A stretch of DNA of 64,000 nucleotides from CAWAQA01 sp963784065 (GTDB lineage: Bacteria; Acidobacteriota; Vicinamibacteria; Vicinamibacterales; UBA2999), in contig CAWAQA010000001.1 in NCBI GenBank assembly GCA_963784065.1, positions 62,001 through 126,000 of the forward strand, read 5' to 3'. The position numbers and the translations under genes were made by a program. Of the stretch, positions 17,875-29,845 are shown one piece after another; position 1 is the stretch's first letter; every line of letters starts with the position of its first letter. The notes beneath the pieces were generated by a model, which ran no database searches, was not told the origin of the DNA, and saw only the letters and a list, made by a program, of their open reading frames with translations.

Positions 17875-18669
17875 CATCGGCCCGATCACGGTCTACTCCT
17901 ACGGCGTGCTGCTCGCCGCCTCGTACCTGCTCGGCCTGCGGCTGGCGATGCGCGCGCCCGCGCGCTGGGGCCTCGACGCCAACCGCGTCCTCGACCTCGG
18001 CATCTACATCATCATCGCCGCGCTCGTCGGCGCGAAGCTGCTGCTGCTGGTCGTCGACTTCGACCAGTTCCGGCAATCGCCGGGTGAGCTGCTGTCGCTG
18101 GCGCGCTCGGGCGGCGTGTTCTACGGCGGGCTGATCCTCGCCGTGGTCGTGGCCTTCTGGTACATCGCACAAGCACCGGATGCCGTTCTGGACCACGTGC
18201 GACGTGTTCGCGCCGGGCATCGCGCTCGGCCACGTCACCGGCCGGCTCGGCTGCTTCGCCGCCGGCTGCTGCTACGGCCGGCCGACCGACGTGCCGTGGG
18301 CGGTCATCTTCACGCAACCCGCTGGCGGCCGCCAACGTCGGCACGCCGCTCGGCATTCCGCTGCATCCGACGCAGCTCTACGAAGCCGGCGCCGAGCTGC
18401 TCATCCTGCTCCTGCTCCTGACCACGGAGAAGAGGGGCCGGTCCTTCGCCGGCCGCACGTTCTGGTCGTACATGTTCCTCTACGCGGTCTCGCGCTACAT
18501 CATCGAGATCTACCGCGGCGACCCGCGCGGCGAGGTGTTCGGGATGTCGACGTCGCAGTTCATCTCGCTGGTGCTGGCGCCGCTCAGCCTGGTGATGCTG
18601 ATCTGGCTGTCGCGCACCAGGCCCGAGACGCCGCAGCAGATGAACCGCCGCCGCAAGGTGGCGGCGTAG
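17855..18669 (+). CDS. lgt: Prolipoprotein diacylglyceryl transferase (two frame breaks)
   Basis: Lgt attaches diacylglycerol to the lipobox Cys, the first step of lipoprotein maturation. Seen: 'FSIGPITVYSYGVLLAASYLLG', 'GGVFYGGLI', the signature region GHVTGRLGCFAAGCCYGRPT, 'HPTQLYEAGAEL' and C-terminal TM 'FLYAVSRYIIEIYRGDPRG'. Breaks near 18168 and 18318 each look like one extra base. The GTG start overlaps lspA by 20 bases. The window itself encodes lipoproteins that would need both enzymes. Confidence 0.9.
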
Positions 18670-18709
18670 CGCTTCGCGTAAACTACCAGCTCCCGACCCC
18701 CTGACGCTG

Positions 18710-18767
18710 CCCCAACTCCCAACGCCTGTGGGAGTTGGCGCACGGATCAGATTGGGAGTTGGGAATT
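18710..18767. repeat. Inverted word repeat (CCAACTCCCAA / TTGGGAGTTGG) before rluD
   Basis: CCCAACTCCCAA near 18714 is complementary to TTGGGAGTTGGG near 18754, with another GGGAGTTGG between. The same AACTCCCA word recurs at 58240 and 58320. It separates lgt from rluD and overlaps any longer N-terminal rluD start. Confidence 0.6.
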
Positions 18768-18773
18768 GATCCC

Positions 18774-19766
18774 GTGACACCGCTGCAGTTCACCGTTCCT
18801 CCCGACTTCGATGGGCAGCGGCTCGACCGCTTTCTGGTCTCGGTCCTCGCCGAACACTCGCGATCGCAGATCCAGCACCTGATCGCCGACGGCCGCGTCA
18901 TCGTCTCCGCATCCCGTAGAGGAGGACCGTCAGCGACGCCAAGCGCCGCTCCGGCCGGGCCGAAAGCCAACCTCGCCATGCGGGAGGGCGACACGGTGGC
19001 GGTGGACATTCCTCCGCCGGCGCCGTCCGACGTCGCGAGCGAGGAGCTGCCGCTCGAGATCCTGTATCAGGATGAGGATCTCGCCGTGCTCAACAAGCCC
19101 GCGGGCATGGTGGTCCATCCCGGCGCGGGCCACGCCTCGGGCACGCTGGTCAACGCGCTGCTGCATCACATCGACGACCTGAGCGGCATTGGCGGCGAGC
19201 TGCGGCCCGGCATCGTGCACCGGCTCGACCGCGGCACGTCGGGCGTCATGGTGGTGGCGAAGAACGACGCCGCGCACCAGGAGCTGGCGCGGCAGTTCCA
19301 GGATCGCGAGGTCGAGAAGGAATACATCGCGCTCGTCTGGGGAGTCGTCAGGCGGGCCGGCGGATCGACGCCGCGATCGGCCGCGACCCCGTACACCGGC
19401 AGAAGATGTCGGCGCGCGCCAAGCATGCGCGCTCCGCCGTGACGCGCATCACGCGCGCCCGGCAGCTGCCGGGGCTCACGCTGTGCCAGGTGGCGATCCA
19501 CACCGGCCGCACGCACCAGATTCGCGTCCACTTGAGCGCCATCGGCCACCCGATCGTCGGCGACTCGCTGTACGGCGGCGTGCATCGACGCGTGGCCGGC
19601 GACATCCGCGCCGTGCAGCGGCTCGAGCGGCCGTTCCTCCACGCCGCGCGCCTGGCGTTCACGACACCCGCGCGACGAGCGGCGCATGGAGTTCATGGCG
19701 CCGTTGCCGGACGACCTGATGGACGTGCTCGAAGACCTCCCGGGCTGGAAGGACGACGATGCGTAA
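18774..19766 (+). CDS. RluD-family 23S rRNA pseudouridine synthase (two frame breaks)
   Basis: An S4 RNA-binding domain (LDRFLVSVLAEHSRSQIQHLI) is followed by the RluA/RluD catalytic domain: 'VLNKPAGMVVHPGAGHASGTLVNALLHH', catalytic Asp in GIVHRLDRGTSGVMVVAK, 'EKEYIALVWG' and 'QVAIHTGRTHQIRVHLSAIGHPIVGD'. The family isomerises uridines in 23S rRNA helix 69 or nearby; which site is not certain. Breaks occur near 19340 (apparently a lost base) and 19668. GTG 18774 gives the usual start; TTG 18735 would read through the upstream repeat. Confidence 0.87.
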
Positions 19767-20313
19767 GCCGATCGTGCCGCGCGAGATCCAGAAGATCTTC
19801 CAGGGGCGCGTCTTCACCGTGCAGATCGAGACCATCACCCTGCCGAAGGGCGGCGAGTTGAAAGCCGAGATCGTCCGGCATCCCGGCTCCGTCGTGATTG
19901 TCCCGGTTACCGCGGCGGGGGAGCTCATCCTCGTGCGGCAGTACCGCCCCGCGATCGGCCGCTGGGCGTGGGAACTGCCGGCCGGGACGCTCAAGGACGG
20001 AGAGGATCCCGAACAAGCCGCCATCCGCGAGTGTCACGAGGAGATCGGCCTGATTCCCGCGCGCGTCGAGAAGCTCGGCGCCTTCTTTCCCACCCCCGGG
20101 TACTGCGACGAGGAAATGCACTTCTACCGGGCCACCGGCCTCAGGCCGCCGGGCAGCGAGGACGAGGCGGCGCACCCGGACGAGGATGAGGACATCGAGC
20201 CGCAGCCGTTCCCGCTGGACACGTTGAGGGCCATGATCGGATCGGGAGAGATCGTCGACCTGAAGACCGTGGCCGGCCTCGTGCTGCTCGACGCGGAGGC
20301 GCGGAGGCCCTGA
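19759..20313 (+). CDS. Nudix hydrolase, ADP-ribose pyrophosphatase-like
   Basis: A 184-residue protein with an exact Nudix box at residues 76-98 (GTLKDGEDPEQAAIRECHEEIGL pattern GX5EX7REUXEEXGU). The N-terminal 'GRVFTVQIETITLPKGGELKAEIV' and Pro-Gly-containing 'FFPTPGYCDEEMHFY' are typical of ADP-ribose pyrophosphatases (NudF/YqiG type). It overlaps rluD by eight bases and the next gene by one. Confidence 0.88.
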   Translation: MRKPIVPREIQKIFQGRVFTVQIETITLPKGGELKAEIVRHPGSVVIVPVTAAGELILVRQYRPAIGRWAWELPAGTLKDGEDPEQAAIRECHEEIGLIPARVEKLGAFFPTPGYCDEEMHFYRATGLRPPGSEDEAAHPDEDEDIEPQPFPLDTLRAMIGSGEIVDLKTVAGLVLLDAEARRP

Positions 20314-21453
20314 TGGCCCCTGCCCTGAGACAACTCGAAACCCCCGCGCTGTTGCTCGACCCACGCCGGATGGAGCGCAACATCGCGCGCATGCGCGAGC
20401 GCATCCATCGTCATGGGGTCACGCTCCGCCCTCACGTCAAGACCAACAAGTCCATCGAGGTGACGCGCCGGATGCTCGACCACTCGCGCGGGCCGGTGAC
20501 CGTGTCAACGCTGCGCGAAGCCGAGTACTTTCGCGAGCCATGGGATCGCTGACATCCTCTACGCCGTCGGCATCACGACCAACAAGCTTCACCACGTGCT
20601 CTCCCTGCGCGCGAAGGGCATCCGGATTGCCACCATCCTCGACAACGTCGACGCGGCGCGGGCAGTCGTTGCCGCCGCCGAAGCGGCTCGTACGAACCTG
20701 GACGTGATGCTGGAGATAGACTGCGACGGTCACCGCTCCGGCCTGCCGCCGGAGTCCGGCGATCTGCTTCGCGTGGCGGCGGCGGTGCGGAGCCCCCTTG
20801 TGAACCTGCTGGGTGTCATGACCCACGCCGGCAGCTCGTATAACTGCAGGTCCGTGGAGGCGATTCGGGCGGTCGCCGAACAGGAGCGCGCCGGCGCCGT
20901 ACGTGCAGCCGCGCGGCTGCGCGAGGCCGGCTTCGCGTCTCCCGTCGTCAGCGTCGGGATCTACACCGACGGCGTCGTTCGCCGAGGACCTGAGCGGCGT
21001 CACCGAGGTACGGGCAGGCGTGTACGTATTCTTCGACCTGGTCATGGCGGGGCTCGGCGTCTGTGTCCCCGACGACATCGCGTTGTCCGTGTTGACGACG
21101 GTCATCGGCCACCAGCGGGAGAAAGGCTGGACGATCGTCGATGCCGGCTGGATGGCGCTGTCGCGCGATCGTGGCACGTCGAGTCAGGCCGTCGATCAGG
21201 GCTACGGCCTCGTGTGCGACGTCGGCGGCCGTGTGCTCGCCGACTTCATCGTCAGCGGCGCCAACCAGGAGCACGGCATCATCTCGCACCGCAGCGGCGA
21301 CGCGGCGCGGATGCTCGACGTGCCGGTCGGTACGCTGCTGCGCATTCTTCCGAATCATGCGTGTGCGACCGCGGCGCAGCACAGTGCGCTATCACGTGCT
21401 CGGGACTGACGGGCGAGGTCGAGCGCGTGTGGCCGAGGTTCAACGGCTGGTAG
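20313..21453 (+). CDS. DSD1-type PLP enzyme: D-threonine aldolase or D-serine dehydratase-like (three frame breaks)
   Basis: Alanine-racemase-like TIM-barrel PLP enzyme of about 375 residues. Seen: 'LETPALLLDPRRMERNIARM', the PLP lysine in RPHVKTNKS, 'VMLEIDCDGHRSGLPP', 'LLGVMTHAGSSY', 'GVYVFFDLVMAGLGVC' and a metal-site PNHACAT near the end, closing with WPRFNGW. The His-x-Cys pair resembles the zinc site of eukaryotic-type D-serine dehydratases, whereas D-threonine aldolases usually have His-x-Asp, so the reaction is open. Breaks lie near 20525, 20985 and 21385. The ATG overlaps the Nudix stop. Confidence 0.78.
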
Positions 21454-21463
21454 CGATTGCGAC

Positions 21464-22042
21464 CTAGCCGGCCCGGGAATTCCGCACGCCGTCGATGAGG
21501 TAGAACTGCTCCTGCTCGGTCCGCACGCCTTTTATCCGTGTCACCAGGCACTGGTCGAAGAACTCTCCATAGCGTTGCGACACCGACGCCTCGCTGTCGA
21601 AATGCCGCACGTGGCTGCGCCAGGGGAAGTTCGGGACCGTCAGCAGGCAGCGCGTTCCGGCCTGAAAACACGACAGCACGCCGAGATCCTCTTCGATGTG
21701 CTCCAGCACTTCCATGCAGATGACGGCGTCGTAGTCGAGTCCCTCGTAGGTATCGGGCTTGCGGACGTCACCGACCCTGAAGCGACTCCGACGCGTCCGC
21801 GCCTGCGCCATCTCGACGGCCACGCTGCTGAAATCGAGGCCCGTGTACGAGCGAAAGCCACAATCCTCGACGAGCGCCGCGAACTGTCCCGGCCCGCAGC
21901 CGACGTCGAGTATCGCTTCGCACCGGTACGCGCGCAGGCGATCGACAATGACCGTCCAGGTTGAATAGTAGGGCGACTTGTAGAACGGGACCTGGAACAT
22001 CGTGGTCTTCTGAAACGCGTCGTCGTAATAGAGATCGGACAT
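21464..22042 (-). CDS. Class I SAM-dependent methyltransferase
   Basis: A 192-residue protein with motif I 'AILDVGCGPGQFAALV', acidic strand TGLDFS and 'DAVICMEVLEHIEEDLGVL', the arrangement of small-molecule or glycan methyltransferases. ATG 22042 is preceded by AAGGGG at good distance; an in-frame ATG at 22150 would add 36 residues without a ribosome site. It is the last gene of a four-gene minus-strand unit, 10 bases from the convergent PLP-enzyme gene. Position beside a pyruvyl-transferase-like gene suggests glycan modification, but the substrate is unknown. Confidence 0.8.
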   Translation of the reverse strand: MSDLYYDDAFQKTTMFQVPFYKSPYYSTWTVIVDRLRAYRCEAILDVGCGPGQFAALVEDCGFRSYTGLDFSSVAVEMAQARTRRSRFRVGDVRKPDTYEGLDYDAVICMEVLEHIEEDLGVLSCFQAGTRCLLTVPNFPWRSHVRHFDSEASVSQRYGEFFDQCLVTRIKGVRTEQEQFYLIDGVRNSRAG

Positions 22043-22186
22043 TTCCGTCCCCTTTTTCGCGGCGGATGCATGATCCGTCCCCCGGCCGGCGCGCGATTCG
22101 AGGGAGGATACGACGCGACGGAGAGCGTGCTTCAGATTCCACGAAGGCATATGTCTGCTGTAGCGGCTATTCGGTTGTGGTGGCGC

Positions 22187-23249
22187 TCAAGGCCTGCTGC
22201 CGGAAATGCCGAACTCGCGGCGCAGAACATCGTGCCCGAGCGTGCGCTGACGGGCGAATGTGGTTCGGACGAGTTCGCGCAGGCGGCGTGACTCGCGACG
22301 AATCTCGTGGAAGCGCTCGACACACCGCTCGTCGTCGGCGTTCAGGATCAACGAGTCCCATCCGACGGTGCGAAAAAGGGAGACGACCTTGGAGTGGGCC
22401 TCGGTCGTGAGTGCGACGGGCACCGCGCCGTAACAGGCACCGAGCAGGAGGCAGTGGAGCCGGTTGCTGACGACGAGGTCCTGGTCCTGATAGAAGTGCT
22501 GATGCGACGAGAGCGTGAGCATCGAGGCCGCGCGCCGCAGTCCATGCTCCTCGCACAGCCGTGCAACCCCTTCCTCGTCCTGCTGCACCTGGTGGAACCC
22601 GACGGCGTGATCCCGATCGCGTGAGGTCAGCGAACCGGCGATCGCCGCGGCTGCGTCTCTGACCGTGCGTTCGTACTCGTCGCTGTGGTGGTCCTCGGGT
22701 ATGCGGCTGCGGAAGCTGAAGGCCATCGTCTGTCGCCCGTCCGCGTGCGAATCGTGAGACGGCACGAGGAACGCGAGGTCCGGGAAGTAGCTGGCGTGTG
22801 TGATTCCTGCCTCATGCAGCGCGCGCAACGAGGTGTCGTCCCGGACGCCTATCCAGTCGAGCTGCTCGCACCACGAGTGGTCGGCACCGGCGATGACGGA
22901 CCGGCCGAGCGCGATGGTCCTTCCCGCCAGCCAGCTGCGCGCTCGTGCCTTCAGGGTACTTCGGCCGACCCGCGGGCGTCCCGCTGGGCGACGCCAGAGG
23001 ATTGCGCCCGGGGCAAGCACGTCAACAACCGACCCGCCGCGAACCTTCGTGGCCGCGCGCGCGAGGCGTGAGCGCCACGCCCCTCCCTCACCGCGGACGC
23101 CTTCGACGAACGGGGGAACCGGCCCAACGCATCAGCAACAGCGCGTGCTGCCTGAGGGCGTCGACAAGGGCGCGGAAGATGACTTGATCGCCCAGGTTGT
23201 CGTCGCGGTTGTTGTACCGCAGCACGAAGAGGTTACGGCGCTCGTTCAT
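22187..23249 (-). CDS. Polysaccharide pyruvyl transferase family protein (frame break near 23110)
   Basis: The N-terminus MNERRNLFVLRYNNRDDNLGDQVIF has the 'N.GDQ' start typical of the CsaB/WcaK family. The body contains 'SWCEQLDWIGVRDDTSLRALHEAG' (the VRD.S motif), 'YFPDLAFLV', 'LVVSNRLHCLLLGACYGAVPVAL' (the R.H..I motif) and a C-terminal helix. The family transfers pyruvate ketals to surface glycans. The amino-terminal piece (from ATG 23249) is in another frame. It begins 18 bases after the nuclease gene and so is probably on the same transcript as the restriction-modification pair. Confidence 0.75.
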
Positions 23250-23267
23250 TCGCGATCGACCGGAAAT

Positions 23268-23718
23268 CTATACGGGCCTCTTCTTTTCAATCAGGACGTC
23301 CCACCATCCGAAATGCGTGGCGATCAGGTGGTCCAGTTCCTTCGTCCCGGGTGGTCGTCTCGTTTTGACCTGGCACTGGCAGGCAATACGCCGCGTGCCT
23401 GGACGCCGCGAGCATGTGCAGCACCCCGTCGGAGAACCCTTTCCCTGCGTAGGCGATGCACCCGGCCATCGGCAGTGCGCGCAGGTCGTCGAGCGCATAC
23501 GGAATCTTTTCGTCGACGGTCCCCTGGCTGTCCTGATACTTGCATTCTATAGCGAATGCCTTGTTGCTGCTTTCGCAGACGCAGAAGATGTCGATGCACC
23601 GGTTCTTGCCGATGATCGTCTTGCCGACCTTGATCTCCCGATAGACCTTCAGATGGCGGGAGCCGAACCGCTTGGACAAATAGGTCGCGACAAGATTGGC
23701 GTAGTCGGCGCCCGTCAT
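23268..23718 (-). CDS. PD-(D/E)XK nuclease family protein, putative restriction endonuclease
   Basis: A protein of about 150 residues starting MTGADYANLVATYLSKRFG. The catalytic core is visible as 'RCIDIFCV' (Asp) followed by FAIECKYQDSQG (Glu-x-Lys) after a hydrophobic strand, and 'TVDEKIPYALDDL' as in many PD-(D/E)XK restriction enzymes. The C-terminus changes frame near 23350; the alternative frame gives '...GTKELDHLIATHFGWWDVLI' to a stop at 23268. Its ATG overlaps the methyltransferase stop as ATGA. Recognition sequence unknown. Confidence 0.7.
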
Positions 23719-24461
23719 CTCCGCTCGGCGAGGTTGAGAAGATTGGGTTGCCGCGCAGCGGGCCGTTCCGCGGGTTCAAGGCTCTCGCCGAAAGGCCGCA
23801 GCCGATCCGCCGCAAGGCGCACCGCCTGGGGATTCAGATCGTTGCCGAGGAAACGTCGCCCCAGCCTTGCCGCGGCAACGCCGACGCTGCCCGAGCCCAT
23901 GAACGGATCGCCAACCAGGTCGCCGGGCTGCGAGCTCTGGCTGATGAGGACTTCGGAGAGCTCGGGCGGCTTTTCGGCCGGGTAGCCGCCGTGAATTCTC
24001 GGCAGCGAGATGACGTCCGCAACCCCGAGGTTGTTGAGGCGCCGCTTCCCCTTCTCGAAGAACAGGATGAACTCGTACCGGGCCCGATAGTGGTATCCCA
24101 TTCCGATCGTGCGTTTATCCCAGACAAGAGGTTTCCAGAAACGGAAGCCTGCACGCTCCGCCTCCGGCTTGGCGATGAACATCGTTTCGGCATCGCACAG
24201 GAGGTAGAAGTGCGTGTTGCGCTTGAGAACGCGGAACGCCTCCGCAAAGAGCTCAGCGAATCGAGCGTTGGGAAATACCTTGAACCAGTCGTTGCTCGAC
24301 GACTTGCTGTGTTTCAGTCGCGTGGTCGTGCCGATGGCCCGGTGCTTCTCGAGCGACTCGTAGGCGGGATCGGTGATCAGCAGGTCCACCGACTCCGTGG
24401 GCCGATCTCGAAGCCAATCGACGGCGTCCCGTTCAGAAAGCTCGAACACAAAAGGGGTCAC
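23715..24461 (-). CDS. DNA (adenine-N6 or cytosine-N4) methyltransferase
   Basis: A 248-residue amino-methyltransferase of the beta order: catalytic motif IV TDPAYES near residue 30 (DPPY variant with Ala), 'WFKVFPNARFAELFAEAFRVLK', 'FWKPLVWDKRTIGMGYHYR', then SAM motif I DPFMGSGSVGVAA and 'FLGNDLNPQAVRLA'. GTG start at 24461. Together with the nuclease it forms a candidate type II restriction-modification pair, methyltransferase first. The sequence does not reveal specificity. Confidence 0.85.
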   Translation of the reverse strand: MTPFVFELSERDAVDWLRDRPTESVDLLITDPAYESLEKHRAIGTTTRLKHSKSSSNDWFKVFPNARFAELFAEAFRVLKRNTHFYLLCDAETMFIAKPEAERAGFRFWKPLVWDKRTIGMGYHYRARYEFILFFEKGKRRLNNLGVADVISLPRIHGGYPAEKPPELSEVLISQSSQPGDLVGDPFMGSGSVGVAAARLGRRFLGNDLNPQAVRLAADRLRPFGESLEPAERPAARQPNLLNLAERR

Positions 24462-24595
24462 GACAACCTCGGGTCAGGCCGGAGCATGCGGCTGCGCCAT
24501 TCTACGACGAGCCTGGTGACAGGCTAGGTCACGGCACGAGGTTGGGGGCTCGCCCGATGTGTCGTGCATTCGCGGGCGAGTGCGCGACGGCGCCG

Positions 24596-25757
24596 TTATT
24601 TCGCGTGCCCGCGCGCCCAGCGCTCGAGCCAGGCGGCGATGGCCATGTTGTTCTTTTCCAGCATCATCATGTGGCCGTTGCCGTGGATGCCGACGTCGGC
24701 GAGCCGCACGAAGTCGTGCTGCACGCCAGCCTGACGCAGATACGTTGACGTGCAGTGGTCTGTACGGTGCGTGGTACGACGCTTCCGACACCACGATCGC
24801 AATCGGGACGTGCTGGAGGTTCGGCAACTGACGCGCCGGCTCGGGCTGCAGCCAGCAGCGCACGAGGGTCGGCGCGTCCGCCCGTTCCTGCCGCGCCGGT
24901 CGCAGATCCTCCGGCCGCGCAACGGCCGGCGAGTAGGTGAGCGGGACACGTGAGATGCCCCAGGCACGCGCGAGCGGGCCGTTCTCGAACCACTCGGGCG
25001 GACCGACGGTGACGTTGTCGTAGAAAGGCGGACCGTTCGGCTCAATGGCCAGGACCGCGCGCACCAGGCGGGGCCGCGCATCAGCCAGCGCCCAGCCGAA
25101 GGGTCCGGACTGCGAATGCGTGAGGAGGATCGCCGGTCCGATCCGGTCGAGAAGCGCCACACCGGCGTCCCGATTCAACGTCTCGATGACTCCGATGTCG
25201 GCGATGTCCTCCACCTGCGAGGCGAAGAACTGGTCGAAGGCCGGATCGCCGGGAATTCCTTTCCCGGGCCACTGGCTGTGCAGGGTTGCCTGCGGGTAAA
25301 GACGCTTGGTTTCGGGCGCGGTGAAACGCTCGGACACGGATTGGGTCGTGGGCCGGCGCGTTGTCCCGTACACGTCCGTAAAGAAGCCCGAGCGAGCACG
25401 TGCAGGCTGGTCCACGACGTAAACGGCGTAACCCTGCTCGAGAAAGTACCCGGCCCAACCGCCGCGTCCGTCCGGCGTGCCGAGGAAGTTGGTCCCGGTC
25501 TGTCCACCGCCATGCCACATCACGATCGGGTACTGGTGCCGGCGCTCCAGCGGGATCTGGTACTGGACGAACATCTGGCCGGTCATGATCTGGCCATCCT
25601 TCGTCTGCGTGTAGCGGCCGCCGACGAAGAAATAGCCCTGCTCGGCCAGGCATCAAGACCGGGGCCGCGGACCTCTGAGCAGCCACGCGGCCGCCCGGAT
25701 CACGGGAAGAAGACCGCACGTCAGCAACAGAATCCGGGCGCAGCGCGTCAGTTGCAT
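24596..25757 (-). CDS. Secreted alpha/beta-hydrolase (two frame breaks)
   Basis: ATG 25757 follows a GGGAG ribosome site and encodes a signal peptide (MQLTRCARILLLTCGLLP...). The mature part has 'YPIVMWHGGGQTGTNFLGTPDGRGGWAGYFLEQGY', oxyanion HGGG, nucleophile elbow LTHSQSGPFGWA (GxSxG variant SQSGP) and C-terminal His in GNGHMMMLEKNN. This resembles esterases often annotated as carboxylic-ester hydrolases. Frames change near 25660 and 24750. The gene stands alone between the restriction-modification unit and the divergent GAF gene. Confidence 0.75.
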
Positions 25758-25861
25758 CGTCGTCTCCCTCAGGAGGGCCGATTGTCCCGCAGCTCTGCGG
25801 CTGAGGCAAGAATCGGCGGCCTTCCGCTATCATTGACGCTTCCGCCTCGGACGAGGTCGCA

Positions 25862-26326
25862 GTGTCCAGCGAAACATTGACGGTGGTCCTCCAGCAGCTT
25901 TCCACCGCGCCAGACGTCGAGCGCGTCAGGCAGGTGGTCCGCACCGTCGCCCGCACGCTGGTGGGCGCCGACGGCGTGACGTTCGTGATACGCGATGGCG
26001 ATCGGTGCTGTTACGTCGAGGAGGACGCCATCGGTCCGCTGTGGAAGGGACAGCAGTTCCCGATAACCTCCTGCGTGTCCGGCTGGGTCATGCTGAACGC
26101 CGCGGCCGCGGTGATTCCTGATGTCTACTCGGACCCGCGGGTTCCGCCGGAGGTCTATCGTCCAACCTTCGTGAAGAGCCTGGCGATGGTCCCGGTCGGC
26201 CGCGAGGATCCCCTTGCGGCCATCGGCGCCTACTGGGCGCGCCACCACGTCGCCACCGACGAGGAGATCGAGATCCTTCAGGCGCTCGGCGATTCGGCCG
26301 CGCTGGCACTCGAACGCCTGGATTAA
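25862..26326 (+). CDS. GAF-domain protein
   Basis: A 154-residue protein consisting of a single GAF sensory domain: 'LQQLSTAPDVERVRQVVRTVARTLVGADGVTFVIRDGDRCCYV', 'SGWVMLNAAAAVIPDVYSD', 'VKSLAMVPV' and 'EEIEILQALGDSAALALER'. GTG start at 25862. No output domain is attached, so it may bind a small molecule and act on another protein, or be a cut-down phytochrome-type GAF. Ligand unknown. Confidence 0.75.
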   Translation: MSSETLTVVLQQLSTAPDVERVRQVVRTVARTLVGADGVTFVIRDGDRCCYVEEDAIGPLWKGQQFPITSCVSGWVMLNAAAAVIPDVYSDPRVPPEVYRPTFVKSLAMVPVGREDPLAAIGAYWARHHVATDEEIEILQALGDSAALALERLD

Positions 26327-26344
26327 GGGTGTCGTGGTGGAAGG

Positions 26345-26385
26345 TGCAGGCTTCAGGTCCGCGGGGCGGACCTGGAGGCGCGCCC
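26345..26385. repeat. Palindrome between convergent GAF and deacetylase genes
   Basis: AGGTCCG and CGGACCT flank a CGGGG loop, preceded by GCAGGCTTC and followed by GGAGGCGCGCC. It sits between two convergent genes and may serve as a shared terminator-like hairpin. Confidence 0.5.
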
Positions 26386-26389
26386 CACG

Positions 26390-27307
26390 CTACAAGATCT
26401 TCGCGGCGCGCGACGCCACCTGCGCCCGCGCTTCTTCGAACGTCGCGCGGTGAATATCCACCAGGTCCGCGAGCGTCCGTGGATACCCTCCCGCGAGCAC
26501 GATCACCACTGGAACACCGGCGGCACGACAGGACTGGAGCACGAGGCGATCGCGCTCGCGCGCGCCGGCCTTGGTCAGGCCAAGGCCGCCGAGCTGATCG
26601 TCATGGTAGACGTCGCCACCGGCGACGTAGCACGCAATGTCCGGCTTCGACGCGAGCACGGACGGCAGGGCGCCGCGCAGCAAGGTCAGGTACTCCTCGT
26701 CCTCCACGCCCCAGCGCAGGCCGATATCAAGCGACCCCGAGGGCTTGTCCGCCGGGTAATTGTCCTCGGCGTGCATCGAGAAGGTAAAGACGGACGCGTC
26801 ACGCTGAAACAGCGCGGCGGTGCCGTTGCCGTGGTGCGCGTCGCAGTCGATGACCGCGGCGCGAGCGATGAGGGCGTCGCGCCGCAGCAGCCGGATCGCC
26901 ATCGCCACGTCGTTGAACAGGCAGAATCCTTCGCCGTGGTCCGCAAACGCGTGATGGAAGCCGCCGCCGATGTTGGCGACGACACCGCCGGAGGAGGGAC
27001 CGAGAGCCAGCCGCGCCGCGGTCGCCGTTCCGCCCGTCATCAGGCGCAGCAGATCTCGCAGCGTTTCGGACCACGGCAGCTCGAGGCGCGCGATCTCCGC
27101 GGCCGAGAACGTGTTCGTGCGCGCCTTGCGGAGGAAGTCGGCCGTGTGGACGAGCGCGAGGTCGTCCCAGCCGGCCGGCCGCGGCTCGACGAACTCGAAG
27201 CCACCGTGTTCGACGAGCCCGCGGTACAGCGCCTCGTACTTGAGCATCGGGAACACGTGGTCCCCGAGCGAAGGGAAGTGATAAGTCGGCGAGTAAACGA
27301 CGAACAC
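26390..27307 (-). CDS. Histone deacetylase-family (acetoin utilisation-type) deacetylase
   Basis: A 305-residue class IV/bacterial HDAC-like amidohydrolase. Seen: 'GGGFHHAFADHGEGFCLFNDVAMAI', catalytic His-His and the zinc ligands in 'AVIDCDAHHGNGTAALF', and 'CYVAGGDVYHDDQLGGLGLT' with the distal Asp. It starts GTG 27307. These enzymes remove acetyl groups from lysines, polyamines or small molecules; the target here is unknown. It lies 33 bases downstream of lon on the same strand. Confidence 0.87.
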   Translation of the reverse strand: MFVVYSPTYHFPSLGDHVFPMLKYEALYRGLVEHGGFEFVEPRPAGWDDLALVHTADFLRKARTNTFSAAEIARLELPWSETLRDLLRLMTGGTATAARLALGPSSGGVVANIGGGFHHAFADHGEGFCLFNDVAMAIRLLRRDALIARAAVIDCDAHHGNGTAALFQRDASVFTFSMHAEDNYPADKPSGSLDIGLRWGVEDEEYLTLLRGALPSVLASKPDIACYVAGGDVYHDDQLGGLGLTKAGARERDRLVLQSCRAAGVPVVIVLAGGYPRTLADLVDIHRATFEEARAQVASRAAKIL

Positions 27308-27340
27308 GCAGCCCAGCCCGGAGCCCGAAGAGCGGAGATC

Positions 27341-29779
<2,439 letters not shown>

Positions 29780-29845
29780 AAGAAAAGGAAAGGGCGGCCG
29801 CGTGGCCGCCCTGAAATCTCTCCGCCGGTCTGAACAGCATCCGGC

